Counted from the first letter of the stretch, positions 37,728-47,053 are shown. The stretch: 64,000 nt of DNA from Microbacterium rhizosphaerae (GCF_034120055.1 NZ_CP139368.1:2356001-2420000), one strand, 5' to 3'. The notes: generated from the sequence alone by a model not told the origin. Numbers and translations are program-made.

Positions 37728-38714
37728 TCAGCCGCGCTGCTCGTCCCAGTCCGCGTACGGGTCCCATCCCCCGCGGCGGTCGAACGGCTCGCCGTCGACG
37801 AGCAGGGGTGCGCCGGCATCGGCGCGCACGGCGCCGATCGGACGGAATCCCGCAGGCAGGTCCGCTCTTGGGAAGCAGGCGAGCAGGGCATGATCCTCGC
37901 CGCCCGTGAGCGCACGGTCGAGATCGGGACCGAGCGCGCCCGCGTGCAGGTCGATGGACACGCCGGATGCCGTCGCCATCCGCCGCGCGTCCATCGCGAG
38001 GCCGTCGGACACGTCCATCATCGCCGTCGCACCGGCGATCGCCGCGACCGGCCCGAGACCGATGGGCGGGTGCGGCCGCAACTGGGCGTCCACCGCATCC
38101 CGCTCCCGCTCCGACAGCGCATCGCGGTCGACCGGGATCGGCGTGCCCGTCGCGTCCCGGAATCGCTCGAACAGGATGCGCAGCCCTTCCGCGGCGTGCC
38201 CCGCGTCGCCGGCGATCGCCACGACGTCCCCCGGCCGTGCACCGCCGCGCAGGACCGGTGCCCGACCGTCGAGCACCCCGAGCGCGGTGACGGCGATCGT
38301 GAGCGTCTCGGAGACCGTGAGGTCTCCGCCCTCCACCGCGCATCCGGGAGCGAGCTCGGCACAGCCGGCGCGCAGTCCCTGCGCGAACCCCTCGACGAAG
38401 GACAGACGGGTGTCCTCGGGCATCGCCAGCGCGACGAGCAGCGCCGTCGGGCGCGCACCCATGGCGGCGATGTCGGCCAGGTTGACCGCGGCCGCCTTGA
38501 AGCCGAGATCGGCGGCGCCCGACCAGGCCAGCCGGAAGTCCGGCCCGTGCACGAGGGTGTCGACGGTCGCGACGACGCGCCCGTCCGGCGTCGACAGGAC
38601 CGCGGCGTCGTCACCGGGGCCGATGAGGGCGCCGGACGGCCCGATGCGGCCCAGGATGCGGGAGAGGATCTCGCCCTCCGACAGTTCGGCGACAGTCGGG
38701 TCGGGCGCGGTCAT
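37728..38714 (-). CDS. thiL: Thiamine-monophosphate kinase
   Basis: Last step of thiamine diphosphate synthesis (PurM/ThiL fold, ATP-dependent). The 328 residues carry IGPGDDAAVL, the metal-binding Asp-rich segment near VDTLVHGPDF, NLADIAAMGARP, GGDLTVSETLTI and MDVSDGLAMDARR. The C-terminus has an extra Asp/Trp-rich tail. Divergent from the DUF3515 gene across 32 bp. Confidence 0.95.
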   Translation of the reverse strand: MTAPDPTVAELSEGEILSRILGRIGPSGALIGPGDDAAVLSTPDGRVVATVDTLVHGPDFRLAWSGAADLGFKAAAVNLADIAAMGARPTALLVALAMPEDTRLSFVEGFAQGLRAGCAELAPGCAVEGGDLTVSETLTIAVTALGVLDGRAPVLRGGARPGDVVAIAGDAGHAAEGLRILFERFRDATGTPIPVDRDALSERERDAVDAQLRPHPPIGLGPVAAIAGATAMMDVSDGLAMDARRMATASGVSIDLHAGALGPDLDRALTGGEDHALLACFPRADLPAGFRPIGAVRADAGAPLLVDGEPFDRRGGWDPYADWDEQRG

Positions 38715-38746
38715 CCCTCCACCGTAGCCCGGCGTAGCCTGGAGGA

Positions 38747-39220
38747 GTGACCCGCACCCGCCGCATCCTCGCCTGCGCTGCGCTGGCCGCGACCCTCGCT
38801 CTGGCCGGCTGCTCGACGACCGTGTCGCTCACCCCGGCGGACGATGCGAACAACCCGCACTGCGCCGACGTGATGGTGCGGCTGCCGGGCACGATCTCCA
38901 CGTCCGACCGCGTGTGGACGGATGCGCAGGCCACCGCGTCGTGGGGCACACCCTCTGCCGTGATCCTCGCGTGCGGAGTGGCGGTACCCGGTCCGACGAC
39001 GCTGAAGTGCGTCTCGTTCCACGGTGTGGACTGGATCATCCAGCCGGAGAAGGACAACACCTACCGTGTGACCACCTTCGGACGCAAGCCCGCTGTCCAG
39101 CTGCTCATCGACACGAGGAAGATCGACTCCAACGCGGTGCTCAGCGCCGTGAGCCTCGCGGCCACGACGCTGCCTCAGCACGGCGACGGCTGCACGGCGC
39201 CCGAGACGCCGGCCTCCTGA
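38747..39220 (+). CDS. DUF3515 family lipoprotein
   Basis: 157 residues with a type II signal peptide: basic start TRTRRI, a hydrophobic core and lipobox LAGC with C22. Family landmarks are CADVMVRLP, ATASWGTP, LACGV and DWIIQPEK. DUF3515 proteins are found beside ddl and thiL across actinobacteria, which fits the context; function is unknown, presumably in the cell envelope. The GTG start is very close to the GGAGGA ribosome site, so initiation may be weak. Confidence 0.9.
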   Translation: MTRTRRILACAALAATLALAGCSTTVSLTPADDANNPHCADVMVRLPGTISTSDRVWTDAQATASWGTPSAVILACGVAVPGPTTLKCVSFHGVDWIIQPEKDNTYRVTTFGRKPAVQLLIDTRKIDSNAVLSAVSLAATTLPQHGDGCTAPETPAS

Positions 39221-39260
39221 GCCGGCGGCCGCGCACCGTCTCCTGCGGGCGAGCGCCCCG

Positions 39261-40337
39261 TCAGCTGCGGGCGAGCGCCGTCTCGACGAGGTCGGTGATG
39301 AGCTCTCCGTAGGTCATGCCGCCGGCGATCCACACCTTCGGGAACATCGAGATCGGGGTGAACCCGGGCATCGTGTTGAGCTCGTTGACCACGGGGCCGT
39401 CGGCGGTGAGGAAGAAGTCGACGCGCGCGAGACCTCGGCCGTCGACCGCCTCGAAAGCGCGCAGCGCCATCTGCTGAAGCGCACACACGTCGCCGTCGGC
39501 CATCTCGGCCGGGCACACGACATCCACACCGTCGCCGCCCAGGTACTTGCCCTCGAAGTCGTAGAACTCACGCGTCGTCAGGACGATCTCGCCGGGCAGC
39601 GACACGCGCGCCGGCGCCCCGGCGCGGCTCTCGAGCACACCGAGCTCGACCTCGCGGCCGACGAGTCCCTCCTCGATGAGCACCTTGTCATCCTCCGCGA
39701 ACGCGACGCGCAGCGCGTCGTCCAGCTCCCCGAGGTCGTGCACCTTCGAGACGCCGACGCTCGAGCCGGCGCGCGCGGGCTTGACGAACCACGGCAGACG
39801 CAGCTCCGCCGCCGCGGCTGCCGCCGCGGCATCCTGTCCCGCCCGGACCGTGACCCACGGCGCCACGGGCACACCCGCGGCCTGGAGCACGATCTTCATG
39901 AAGTGCTTGTCCATGCAGATCGCCGAGTCGAGCACACCGCCGCCGGCGTACGGCAGATCGAGCGTGTCGAAGAAGCCCTGGATGGTGCCGTCCTCGCCGT
40001 GGGGACCGTGCAGGATCGGCAGCACGACGTCGAGTTCGCCCAGACTCTCGACCGCCCCGTCCGCGCGACGCACGCGCAGCTCCCGCACGCCGGATGCCTC
40101 CGGCCACAGGATGCGGGTGCCGTTGTCGAGGACCTCGGGCAGGCGGTCGGGATCGAGCGCGAACTTGTCGGGGTCGTCGTCCTCGAGGACGAATGCGCCG
40201 GTGCGCGTGAGACCTACCGGGACGACTCGGAAGCGATCACGATCGATCGCCCGGAGCACGCCGCCCGCCGTGGCGGAACTGATCGAGTGTTCGCTCGACC
40301 GCCCTCCGAAGAGCACCGCCACTGCCGGCTTGTCCAT
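39261..40337 (-). CDS. ddl: D-alanine--D-alanine ligase
   Basis: ATP-grasp enzyme making the D-Ala-D-Ala dipeptide of peptidoglycan. The 358 residues start MDKPAVAVLFGGRSSEHSIS and contain HGPHGEDGTIQG, MDKHFMK, WFVKPARAGSSVGVSKV and ELNTMPGFTPISMFP. The end is typical. The N-terminal 33 codons overlap the 3' end of gpsA in another frame, an unusually long overlap. Confidence 0.97.
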   Translation of the reverse strand: MDKPAVAVLFGGRSSEHSISSATAGGVLRAIDRDRFRVVPVGLTRTGAFVLEDDDPDKFALDPDRLPEVLDNGTRILWPEASGVRELRVRRADGAVESLGELDVVLPILHGPHGEDGTIQGFFDTLDLPYAGGGVLDSAICMDKHFMKIVLQAAGVPVAPWVTVRAGQDAAAAAAAAELRLPWFVKPARAGSSVGVSKVHDLGELDDALRVAFAEDDKVLIEEGLVGREVELGVLESRAGAPARVSLPGEIVLTTREFYDFEGKYLGGDGVDVVCPAEMADGDVCALQQMALRAFEAVDGRGLARVDFFLTADGPVVNELNTMPGFTPISMFPKVWIAGGMTYGELITDLVETALARS

Positions 40338-41379
40338 ACTCGGTCCTCTCTCCCTGCGGGGTGTCGTCGTCCGTCGTCAGGTGCGGCGCGATCTCGCGCG
40401 GGTTCATCGTGCCGTCGAGCACGCGCTTGACCTGCTCGACGATCGGCATCGAGACCCCCGCCTGCTTGGCCAGCTGGAGGATCGGAGCGACGGATGCGAG
40501 CCCCTCGGCTGTCTGGTTCATCTGCTTCACGACATCGTCGAAGCGGTAGCCCTGTCCGAGCAGACGCCCGGCCGTGTTGTTGCGGCTCAGCGGCGACTGG
40601 CACGTCGCGATGAGATCGCCGAGGCCGGCGAGCCCCTGGAGCGTCTCGGGGTGCGCGCCCTGGGCGACGGCGAAGTCCGTCATCTCCACCAGTCCGCGCG
40701 TGATGATCGACGCCTTGGTGTTCTCGCCGTACCCGACGCCGTCGACGATGCCGATGGCGACCGCGATCAGGTTCTTCAGGACCCCGCCGAACTCCGTGCC
40801 GATCACGTCGGTGTTGACGAAAGACCGGAAGTAGCGGTTGCGGGCACGACGAGCGACGTCCTCCGCGGTCTCGAGGCTCATCGATGAGATGACCGCCGCC
40901 GTCGGCTGCTCGCGGGCGATCTCGAGGGCGAGGTTCGGACCCGAGGCGACCGCGATGCGGTCGGGGTCGCATTGGAGCTCCTGCTCGATGACCTGGCTCA
41001 TCCGCAGGCCCGTGCGCTTCTCGACGCCCTTCATGAGCGACACGATCGGCACATCGGAGTGTGCGACGAGCGCGCGCAGCGCCTTCAGGTTCTCGCGCGC
41101 GGTCTGGCTCGGGATGGACAGGTAGATCTGCGTCGCACCATCGATCGCCTCGGAGAGGTGGGGCGTCGCCGTCATGGAGCGCGGCAGGTTGATGCCGGGC
41201 AGGTACTGGCTGTTGCGCTTCGCCTCGGCGATCTCGTGGGCGAGCTCGGGGCGGCGCGCCCACATCACGACCTGGGCGCCGCCGTCGGCGAGGATCTTGC
41301 CGAAGGTCGTACCCCAGCTGCCCGACCCGATCACGGCGACCCGGGGTCCGGCACCGCGGTGCTCGGGTCTAGGAGTCAA
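40237..41379 (-). CDS. gpsA: Glycerol-3-phosphate dehydrogenase [NAD(P)+]
   Basis: Makes sn-glycerol 3-phosphate from dihydroxyacetone phosphate for phospholipid synthesis. The 380 residues have the Rossmann motif VAVIGSGSWGTTFGKILA, MKGVEKRTGLRMSQV, ASGPNLALEIA, the catalytic Lys in GVLKNLIAVAIGI, and GLAGLGDLIATC. The best start is TTG at 41379, overlapping plsC by 11 nt; a later GTG would cut the first Rossmann strand. The last 34 residues (from about GQAGSGGALRR) lie inside ddl in a second frame and look like read-through past the ancestral end. Confidence 0.94.
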   Translation of the reverse strand: MTPRPEHRGAGPRVAVIGSGSWGTTFGKILADGGAQVVMWARRPELAHEIAEAKRNSQYLPGINLPRSMTATPHLSEAIDGATQIYLSIPSQTARENLKALRALVAHSDVPIVSLMKGVEKRTGLRMSQVIEQELQCDPDRIAVASGPNLALEIAREQPTAAVISSMSLETAEDVARRARNRYFRSFVNTDVIGTEFGGVLKNLIAVAIGIVDGVGYGENTKASIITRGLVEMTDFAVAQGAHPETLQGLAGLGDLIATCQSPLSRNNTAGRLLGQGYRFDDVVKQMNQTAEGLASVAPILQLAKQAGVSMPIVEQVKRVLDGTMNPREIAPHLTTDDDTPQGERTEYGQAGSGGALRRAVERTLDQFRHGGRRAPGDRS

Positions 41380-42148
41380 GGCGTCCCGTCTCGTTCTGCC
41401 CGTGCGTGGACGGGTTCCACCGCTCGGCGGGCGCGGGGATGCCGCGCACCTCCGCCAGCATCTCGGCGAGACGGCCCATGACGGCATCCGTCCCCTCCGC
41501 GAGGGCGTGCGGGTGCAGCGGGGTGTCGCGCTCGTACTCGGTGAGATCGACGGGATCGCCGAAGACGACGGTGATCGGCTTGCGCAGCGGCCACAGGCTG
41601 AACCTGCCGTAGCGCGGCAGGATCGCCTGCGTGCCCCACTGGACGACCGGGATCAGCGGGATGTTCCCGGCCATCGCGAGCCGCACCGCGCCGGTCTTGC
41701 CGCGCATCGGCCACATGTCGGGGTCGCGCGTGAGCGACCCCTCGGGGTAGACGATGAGACCGCGTCCGCGCTCGACGAGCATCTCGGCGGTGTCGAGCGT
41801 CTGCTTCGCCGAGGCGGCCGACGACGAGCGGGCGACCGGCACCATGCCCGTCAGCTTCAGCGCCAGGCCCACCACCGGCACGCGGAACAGGCTCTCCTTG
41901 GCCATGAACCGCGGCTGCCGGCCCAGTCGCCACACGGCGGCGGCGACGATCAGCGGGTCGAACTCGCTGTAGTGGTTGGGGGCGACGACGAACGCGCCCT
42001 CGCGGGGCAGCTTCTCACCGCCCTCGATCCGGATCTTGGCGAGGAGGCCCAGCACCGGCACCACGAGGGCGGCGAAGATCCACCAAAGAGTCGGGGTGGC
42101 CTTCTCGCGGGTGGCGAGCCGGCGTTTCGGTCGCGACACCGACGTCAT
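41369..42148 (-). CDS. plsC: 1-acyl-sn-glycerol-3-phosphate acyltransferase
   Basis: Membrane-associated acyltransferase that makes phosphatidic acid. The 259 residues have one hydrophobic N-terminal helix (WWIFAALVVPVLGLLA), the catalytic NHYSEFDP (NHxxxxD) and the substrate motif VYPEGSLTRDP (EGxxxR-like). It is next to gpsA, which supplies its glycerol phosphate backbone, and is coupled to murA by an ATGA overlap. Confidence 0.94.
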   Translation of the reverse strand: MTSVSRPKRRLATREKATPTLWWIFAALVVPVLGLLAKIRIEGGEKLPREGAFVVAPNHYSEFDPLIVAAAVWRLGRQPRFMAKESLFRVPVVGLALKLTGMVPVARSSSAASAKQTLDTAEMLVERGRGLIVYPEGSLTRDPDMWPMRGKTGAVRLAMAGNIPLIPVVQWGTQAILPRYGRFSLWPLRKPITVVFGDPVDLTEYERDTPLHPHALAEGTDAVMGRLAEMLAEVRGIPAPAERWNPSTHGQNETGRLDS

Positions 42149-43509
42149 CCGATGACGTCGAAGTCGGCGCCGACGGCGGCGAGCTTGTCGAAGAACTTCT
42201 CGTAGCCGCGTCGGATGATGCCGACATTGCGGACGGTCGACTCGCCCTCGGCGGTCAGCGCCGCGATGACGTGGCTGTAGCCGCCGCGCAGGTCGGGCAC
42301 GACGATGTCCGCGCCGTGCAGCGGCGTGGGTCCGTTGATGACCGCGGCCTGCTCCAGGTTGCGGCGCGGCACCCGGCGCGGGCCGCCCTGCAGACCGTGC
42401 GGGTGCACGACGATGTCCGCGCCCATCTTGACGAGGGCGTCGGTGAAGCCGAACCGGTTCTCGTACACCGTCTCGTGCACGATCGACTCGCCGTGCGCCT
42501 GCGTGAGCGCGACGATGAGCGGCTGCTGCCAGTCGGTCATGAAGCCCGGGTGCACGTCGGTCTCCACCGTGACCGGGCGCAGGTCGCCGTCCCGGCGGAA
42601 CAGGATGCCGTCCTCGCGGATCTCGAAGCCAGCACCCACCTTGCGCAGCACGTTCAGGAACGTGAGCATCTCGGGCTGGCGGGCGCCGCCGACGAAGATC
42701 TCGCCGTTCGTGGCGAGCGCGGCGCTCGCCCAGCTGGCAGCCTCGTTGCGGTCGAAGACGGCTCGGTGATCGTAGCCCTCGAGCCGGTCCACGCCCTCGA
42801 TGAGGATGACGCGGTTCGGCTCGTAGGAGATGATCGCGCCCATCTTCTGCAGGACCGCGATGAGATCCATGATCTCCGGCTCGATCGCCGCGTTGCGCAG
42901 CTCCGTGACGCCGTTCGCGCGGACGGCGGTCAGCAGCACCTGCTCGGTCGCGCCGACGCTCGGGTACGGCAGGTGGATGTTCGCACCGCGCAGGCCCGCC
43001 GGCGCCGAGAGGCGGATGCCGGTCGGCAGCTTGTCGACCACGGCGCCGAACTTGCGCAGGGCATCGAGGTGGAAGTCGATCGGGCGGTCGCCGATGCGGC
43101 ATCCACCGAGGTCGGGGATGAACGCCTGCCCCAGACGGTGCAGCAGCGGTCCGCAGAAGAGGATCGGGATGCGGGACGCCCCGGCGTGCGCGTCGATCTC
43201 CTCCATGTGCGCCGACTCGACGTCGCGCGGATCGAGCATGAGCGAGCCCGGCTCGTCCGCCTCCTGCACGCGGACACCGTGGACCTCCAGCAGGGAGCGG
43301 ACGACCGCGACATCGCTGATGTCCGGGACATCGCGCAGGATGCTGGGACTCTCGCCGAGCAGAGCAGCGACCATCGCCTTCGTGACGAGGTTCTTCGCGC
43401 CCTTCACCTCGACGCGACCGGTGAGGGGACGGCCGCCGCGGATCGAGAGGATCTCGCCTGCGCCTTCCTTACGACCGTCGGCCGAAATGGTGTCGTGCAG
43501 GAGAGTCAT
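42145..43509 (-). CDS. murA: UDP-N-acetylglucosamine 1-carboxyvinyltransferase
   Basis: First committed step of peptidoglycan synthesis, adding enolpyruvate to UDP-GlcNAc. The 454 residues have KGAKN (36-40) and catalytic C137 in DLGGCRIGDRPID. The Cys rather than the mycobacterial Asp at this position is the fosfomycin-alkylated type. An N-terminal extension of about 20 residues precedes the fold. The order murA-plsC-gpsA-ddl is conserved in actinobacteria. Confidence 0.95.
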   Translation of the reverse strand: MTLLHDTISADGRKEGAGEILSIRGGRPLTGRVEVKGAKNLVTKAMVAALLGESPSILRDVPDISDVAVVRSLLEVHGVRVQEADEPGSLMLDPRDVESAHMEEIDAHAGASRIPILFCGPLLHRLGQAFIPDLGGCRIGDRPIDFHLDALRKFGAVVDKLPTGIRLSAPAGLRGANIHLPYPSVGATEQVLLTAVRANGVTELRNAAIEPEIMDLIAVLQKMGAIISYEPNRVILIEGVDRLEGYDHRAVFDRNEAASWASAALATNGEIFVGGARQPEMLTFLNVLRKVGAGFEIREDGILFRRDGDLRPVTVETDVHPGFMTDWQQPLIVALTQAHGESIVHETVYENRFGFTDALVKMGADIVVHPHGLQGGPRRVPRRNLEQAAVINGPTPLHGADIVVPDLRGGYSHVIAALTAEGESTVRNVGIIRRGYEKFFDKLAAVGADFDVIG

Positions 43510-43530
43510 GCAGCCTCACAGGTGTCGGAA

Positions 43531-44142
43531 TCAGGGAGTTGGCAGGGGCGGCACCGGAAGTGTGCGCGGCCTCCAACTCTCGCGGCGCGCCTCGTAAGCG
43601 GCGATTCGGTCTTCGTTTCGGAGGGTGAGCCCGATGTCGTCGAGTCCCTCCAGGAGCCGCCACCTAGTGTAGCCGTCGATCTCGAACGGAACGCGGATAT
43701 CGCCCAGGACCGCCTCCTGCGCCTCCAGATCGACGGTCATCTCCACGCCGGGATGGGCCTCGATCGCGTCCCAGAGCCGCTCCACATCCGCCTCGCCGAC
43801 CACCCCGGCGAGCAGCCCCTGCTTGCCGGCGTTCCCGCGGAAGATGTCGGCGAAACGAGGGCTCAGCACGACGCGGAAGCCGTAGTCGCGAAGCGCCCAC
43901 ACGGCGTGCTCGCGGCTGGAACCGGTGCCGAAGTCAGGGCCGGCGACGAGGATCGATGCGTGGCGATACGGGTCCCGGTTCAGAACGAACTCGGGATCCT
44001 GCCGCCAGCTGGCGAACAGGGCATCCTCGAAGCCGGTCTTGGTGACCCGCTTGAGGTACACGGCCGGGATGATCTGGTCGGTGTCGACGGCGGAGCGACG
44101 CAGCGGTGCGGCGATGCCGGTGTGGGTCTCGAACGTGTCCAT
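43531..44142 (-). CDS. leuD: 3-isopropylmalate dehydratase, small subunit
   Basis: Swivel-domain subunit of isopropylmalate isomerase in leucine synthesis. The 203 residues show [36 protein letters not shown] (the substrate-recognition loop) and [18 protein letters not shown]. It starts one base after leuC ends, so the two subunits are co-translated. Confidence 0.97.
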   Translation of the reverse strand: MDTFETHTGIAAPLRRSAVDTDQIIPAVYLKRVTKTGFEDALFASWRQDPEFVLNRDPYRHASILVAGPDFGTGSSREHAVWALRDYGFRVVLSPRFADIFRGNAGKQGLLAGVVGEADVERLWDAIEAHPGVEMTVDLEAQEAVLGDIRVPFEIDGYTRWRLLEGLDDIGLTLRNEDRIAAYEARRESWRPRTLPVPPLPTP

Positions 44143-44143
44143 G

Positions 44144-45628
44144 TCAGGCCTCCGCCCCGCTCGCGATGGGCTGTTGTGTGCTGATGGGCTCGAGATCCGA
44201 CGGACTCGAGAGCGTTCCGCGGACCGCGGTCGCGGCGGCGACCAGCGGCGATACGAGGTGCGTGCGCCCGCCCTTGCCCTGGCGGCCCTCGAAGTTGCGG
44301 TTGCTGGTGGATGCGCAGCGCTCCCCCGGTGCCAGCTGGTCGGGGTTCATGCCGAGGCACATCGAGCAGCCGGCGAAGCGCCACTCGGCGCCGAACTCGG
44401 TGATGATCTTGTCGAGGCCTTCGGCCTCTGCCTCGAGCCGCACGCGGGCCGAGCCCGGCACCACCATGACCCGGACGTTCTCCGCCTTCGTCCGGCCGCG
44501 GATGACCGAGGCGAAGGCGCGGAGGTCCTCGATGCGGCTGTTGGTGCACGACCCCATGAAGACGGCATCCACCGGGATGTCCTTCATGCGCGTGCCGGCC
44601 GTGAGATCCATGTACTCCAGGGCGCGCTCGGCGGCGGCGCGCTCGTTGGCGTCCGCGAAGTCCGACGGGGTCGGCACGACGTCGCTGAGCGACACGCCCT
44701 GTCCCGGGTTCGTGCCCCAGGTCACGAAGGGCTCGAGTTCGTTCGCGTCGAGGTAGACCTCGGCGTCGTAGACGGCGCCCTCGTCACTGGGCAGCGTGCG
44801 CCAGTAGGCGACGGCATCCTCCCAGTCCTTGCCCTGCGGGGCGTGCGGCTTGTCCTTGACGTACGCGAAGGTCGTCTCGTCGGGGGCGACCATGCCGGCG
44901 CGTGCGCCGGCCTCGATCGACATGTTGCAGATCGTCATGCGGCCCTCCATCGAGAGGGCGCGGATGGCGCTGCCGCGGTACTCGAGCACGTAGCCCTGCC
45001 CGCCGTTCGTGCCGATCTTCGCGATCACCGCGAGGATGATGTCCTTCGCCGTCACACCGGGCTTCAGCGCGCCCTCGACCGTGATCGCCATCGTCTTGAA
45101 GGGCTTCAGCGGGAGCGTCTGCGTGGCGAGCACATGCTCGACCTCGCTCGTGCCGATGCCGAACGCCATGGCGCCGAAGGCGCCGTGCGTGGAGGTGTGG
45201 CTGTCGCCGCAGACGACGGTGATGCCGGGCATGGTCAGACCCAGCTGGGGGCCGACGACGTGCACGATGCCCTGCTCACGGTCGCCCAGCGAGTGCAGGC
45301 GGACGCCGAACTCCTCGGCGTTGCGGCGCAGCGTCTCGATCTGCGTGCGGCTCGTGGGGTCGGCGATCGGCTTGTCGATCGCGAGGGTCGGCGTGTTGTG
45401 GTCCTCGGTCGCGATCGTCAGGTCGAGCCGCCGCACGGGGCGCCCCTCGGCGCGGAGGCCGTCGAAGGCCTGCGGGCTCGTGACCTCGTGGACGAGGTGC
45501 AGGTCGATGTAGACGAGGTCGGGCCGGCCGTCCTCGCCCTTGACCACCACGTGGTCGTCCCAGACCTTCTCGGCCAGTGTGCGCGGCCGATCGGGGATGA
45601 CGGATGCGTCGGAAACAGGCGTGCTCAT
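44144..45628 (-). CDS. leuC: 3-isopropylmalate dehydratase, large subunit
   Basis: [4Fe-4S] catalytic subunit, isomerising 2- to 3-isopropylmalate. The 494 residues show the aconitase-type pattern: [16 protein letters not shown], a first cluster Cys in MGSCTNSR, and the C-x2-C pair in [13 protein letters not shown] 25-residue Ser/Gln-rich tail extends the C-terminus. ATG is preceded by GAGGAGA. A leucine-rich leader peptide and hairpins lie upstream, suggesting attenuation by leucine supply. Confidence 0.97.
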   Translation of the reverse strand: MSTPVSDASVIPDRPRTLAEKVWDDHVVVKGEDGRPDLVYIDLHLVHEVTSPQAFDGLRAEGRPVRRLDLTIATEDHNTPTLAIDKPIADPTSRTQIETLRRNAEEFGVRLHSLGDREQGIVHVVGPQLGLTMPGITVVCGDSHTSTHGAFGAMAFGIGTSEVEHVLATQTLPLKPFKTMAITVEGALKPGVTAKDIILAVIAKIGTNGGQGYVLEYRGSAIRALSMEGRMTICNMSIEAGARAGMVAPDETTFAYVKDKPHAPQGKDWEDAVAYWRTLPSDEGAVYDAEVYLDANELEPFVTWGTNPGQGVSLSDVVPTPSDFADANERAAAERALEYMDLTAGTRMKDIPVDAVFMGSCTNSRIEDLRAFASVIRGRTKAENVRVMVVPGSARVRLEAEAEGLDKIITEFGAEWRFAGCSMCLGMNPDQLAPGERCASTSNRNFEGRQGKGGRTHLVSPLVAAATAVRGTLSSPSDLEPISTQQPIASGAEA

Positions 45629-45692
45629 GTGCTTCGTTCTCCTCGGATTGCCGGGCTGCTCTCCCGGCGAGAGATTCGGCCCGTAACGAACT

Positions 45693-45730
45693 CCGCGACG
45701 AGGGAGGCCTGGGACTAGGACTCGTCGCGG
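45693..45730 (-). promoter_or_regulatory. Leader hairpin upstream of leuC, overlapping the leader peptide
   Basis: CCGCGACGAG (45730-45721) and CTCGTCGCGG (45702-45693) form a perfect 10-bp stem with an 18-nt loop. The 5' arm covers the last codons of the leucine leader peptide, just after its Leu codons, so a ribosome stalled there would melt it. A second small hairpin (GCCGGG...CCCGGC, about 45649-45667) lies just before the leuC ribosome site. Confidence 0.6.
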
Positions 45731-45759
45731 CCGCTAAGAAGGAGGCGAGCGATCCGCAC
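45715..45759 (-). CDS. leuCD leader peptide (14 residues, three consecutive Leu codons)
   Basis: Reads GTG CGG ATC GCT CGC CTC CTT CTT, then AGC to the stop TAG, giving [14 protein letters not shown]. The run of three Leu codons includes two CTT codons, rare in this GC-rich genome, which suits a leucine-starvation sensor. It ends 86 nt before leuC and overlaps the leader hairpin. No strong ribosome site is visible; translation may start on a leaderless transcript. Leucine leader peptides upstream of leucine genes are known in actinobacteria. Confidence 0.6.
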   Translation of the reverse strand: MRIARLLLSGRDES

Positions 45760-45789
45760 GAGGCCAGGCTACCATCCTGGCCGAGACGG

Positions 45790-46815
45790 TCAGTCCGGTG
45801 AGTCGCCCGGTGCCGCCGCATCCGTCGCCACGGCCTTTTTCTCGCGACGCGACGAGATGACGCTCGCGACCGTCGCGACCGCCATCGCCGCGACGATCAC
45901 GACGAGCGACGCCCACGTCGAGATCTCCGGCGCCCACTCCACGGGCTCGCCGCCGTTGATGAACGGCACCGAGTTCTCGTGCAGGGCGTGGAAGAAGAGC
46001 TTCACGCCGATGAAGGCGAGGATGAACGCGATGCCGTAGTGCAGGTACTTCAGGCGCTCCAGCAGACCGCCGAGCAGGAAGTACAGCTGGCGCAGGCCCA
46101 TGAGCGCGAAGACGTTCGTCGCGAAGACGATGAACGCGCTGCGGGTGATGCCGAAGATCGCGGGGATCGAGTCGATCGCGAACATGAGGTCGGTGAAGCC
46201 GATGGCGACGAACACGAGCACCATCGGCGTCCAGATGAGCTTGCCGTCCACGCGCGTGCGCAGTCTCGAGCCGTCGTAGTGATCGCTGATGTCGATGAAG
46301 CGCCGCAGGAACCGCACGATCCCCGCCTCGGTCTGCGCGTCGTCCTCGAGCCTGCCCGGGAAGGCCTGCCGCCATGCCGTGTAGACGAGGAAGGCGCCGA
46401 AGACGTAGAAGATCCAGACGAAGTTCTCGATGAGGGCGGCGCCGAGCATGATGAACACCGCCCGCAGCACGAGCGCGATGATGATCCCGACCATCAGCAC
46501 CTCCTGCTGATAGCGACGCGGGACCGCGAACTGACTCATCAGCAGCACGAAGACGAAGAGGTTGTCGATCGACAGGCTGTACTCGGTGAGCCATCCGGCG
46601 ACGAACTGGCCGGCGGCGTCGGCGCTTCCCGTGACCCAGAACAGCAGCACGGCGAAGATGAGCGCCAGCACGACGTAGAACACGATCCATCCCGTCGCCT
46701 CCCTCATCGACGGGATGTGCGGGCGCTTCAGGATGAGGAGCAGATCCGCGACGAGGATCAGGGTCAGCACGATCAGCGAGGTGATCTCGAACCAGACGGG
46801 GATCTCGAATCCCAT
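45790..46815 (-). CDS. TerC family integral membrane protein
   Basis: 341 residues with about nine hydrophobic segments. The two family acidic motifs are LSIDNLFVF and FAIDSIPAIF, whose Asp residues are thought to handle metal ions. TerC proteins export manganese or supply it to secreted enzymes. A probable yybP-ykoY riboswitch directly upstream supports a manganese role over tellurite resistance. The C-terminus is a short basic/Ala/Asp-rich cytoplasmic tail. Confidence 0.93.
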   Translation of the reverse strand: MGFEIPVWFEITSLIVLTLILVADLLLILKRPHIPSMREATGWIVFYVVLALIFAVLLFWVTGSADAAGQFVAGWLTEYSLSIDNLFVFVLLMSQFAVPRRYQQEVLMVGIIIALVLRAVFIMLGAALIENFVWIFYVFGAFLVYTAWRQAFPGRLEDDAQTEAGIVRFLRRFIDISDHYDGSRLRTRVDGKLIWTPMVLVFVAIGFTDLMFAIDSIPAIFGITRSAFIVFATNVFALMGLRQLYFLLGGLLERLKYLHYGIAFILAFIGVKLFFHALHENSVPFINGGEPVEWAPEISTWASLVVIVAAMAVATVASVISSRREKKAVATDAAAPGDSPD

Positions 46816-46843
46816 GGAGGCGGCCTTTCGGGGTCGGCTGTTC

Positions 46844-46950
46844 GCCGAGAGTCTCTCCCCCGCCTGCCGGCGGTGCGCACCCGGAGCCCCTCCGACGGAG
46901 CTCGTGATGACGAGTGCGCGAGTGTGCGGGATACTCCCCCTCGCGCCCCC
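46844..46950 (-). ncRNA. Probable yybP-ykoY (manganese) riboswitch in the terC leader
   Basis: Reading toward terC: GGGGAGTATCCC at about 46945-46930, then CGTCATCACGAG at 46913-46902, further GC-rich stems, and GAGAGACTCTCGGCGAA at about 46859-46843. These match the conserved L1 GGGGAGUA, the CGUCA-ACG-type stem and the later GAGAC-type loop of the yybP-ykoY family, which binds Mn(II) and often precedes terC and mntP genes. Boundaries are approximate. The remaining upstream bases to 47053 hold the divergent sigma-factor leader; nothing else is clear. Confidence 0.72.
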
Positions 46951-47053
46951 AGCCTACGGGATGCACCGGGTGCGAGACGATCCGCCCGCTGCCGACACTT
47001 CCACAGAGAGACAATGAGATCCGCGGGCCCCATGGCTCGCGGGCGGAGGACCC

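Noticed and set aside
39244..39279. Repeated CTGCGGGCGAGCG at the ddl 3' end
   Set aside because: One copy encodes the ddl C-terminus and the other lies just after the stop; a short local duplication without clear function.
45649..45759. T-box riboswitch for leuC
   Set aside because: No conserved T-box sequence or specifier loop is visible; the leader peptide with Leu codons is the simpler explanation.
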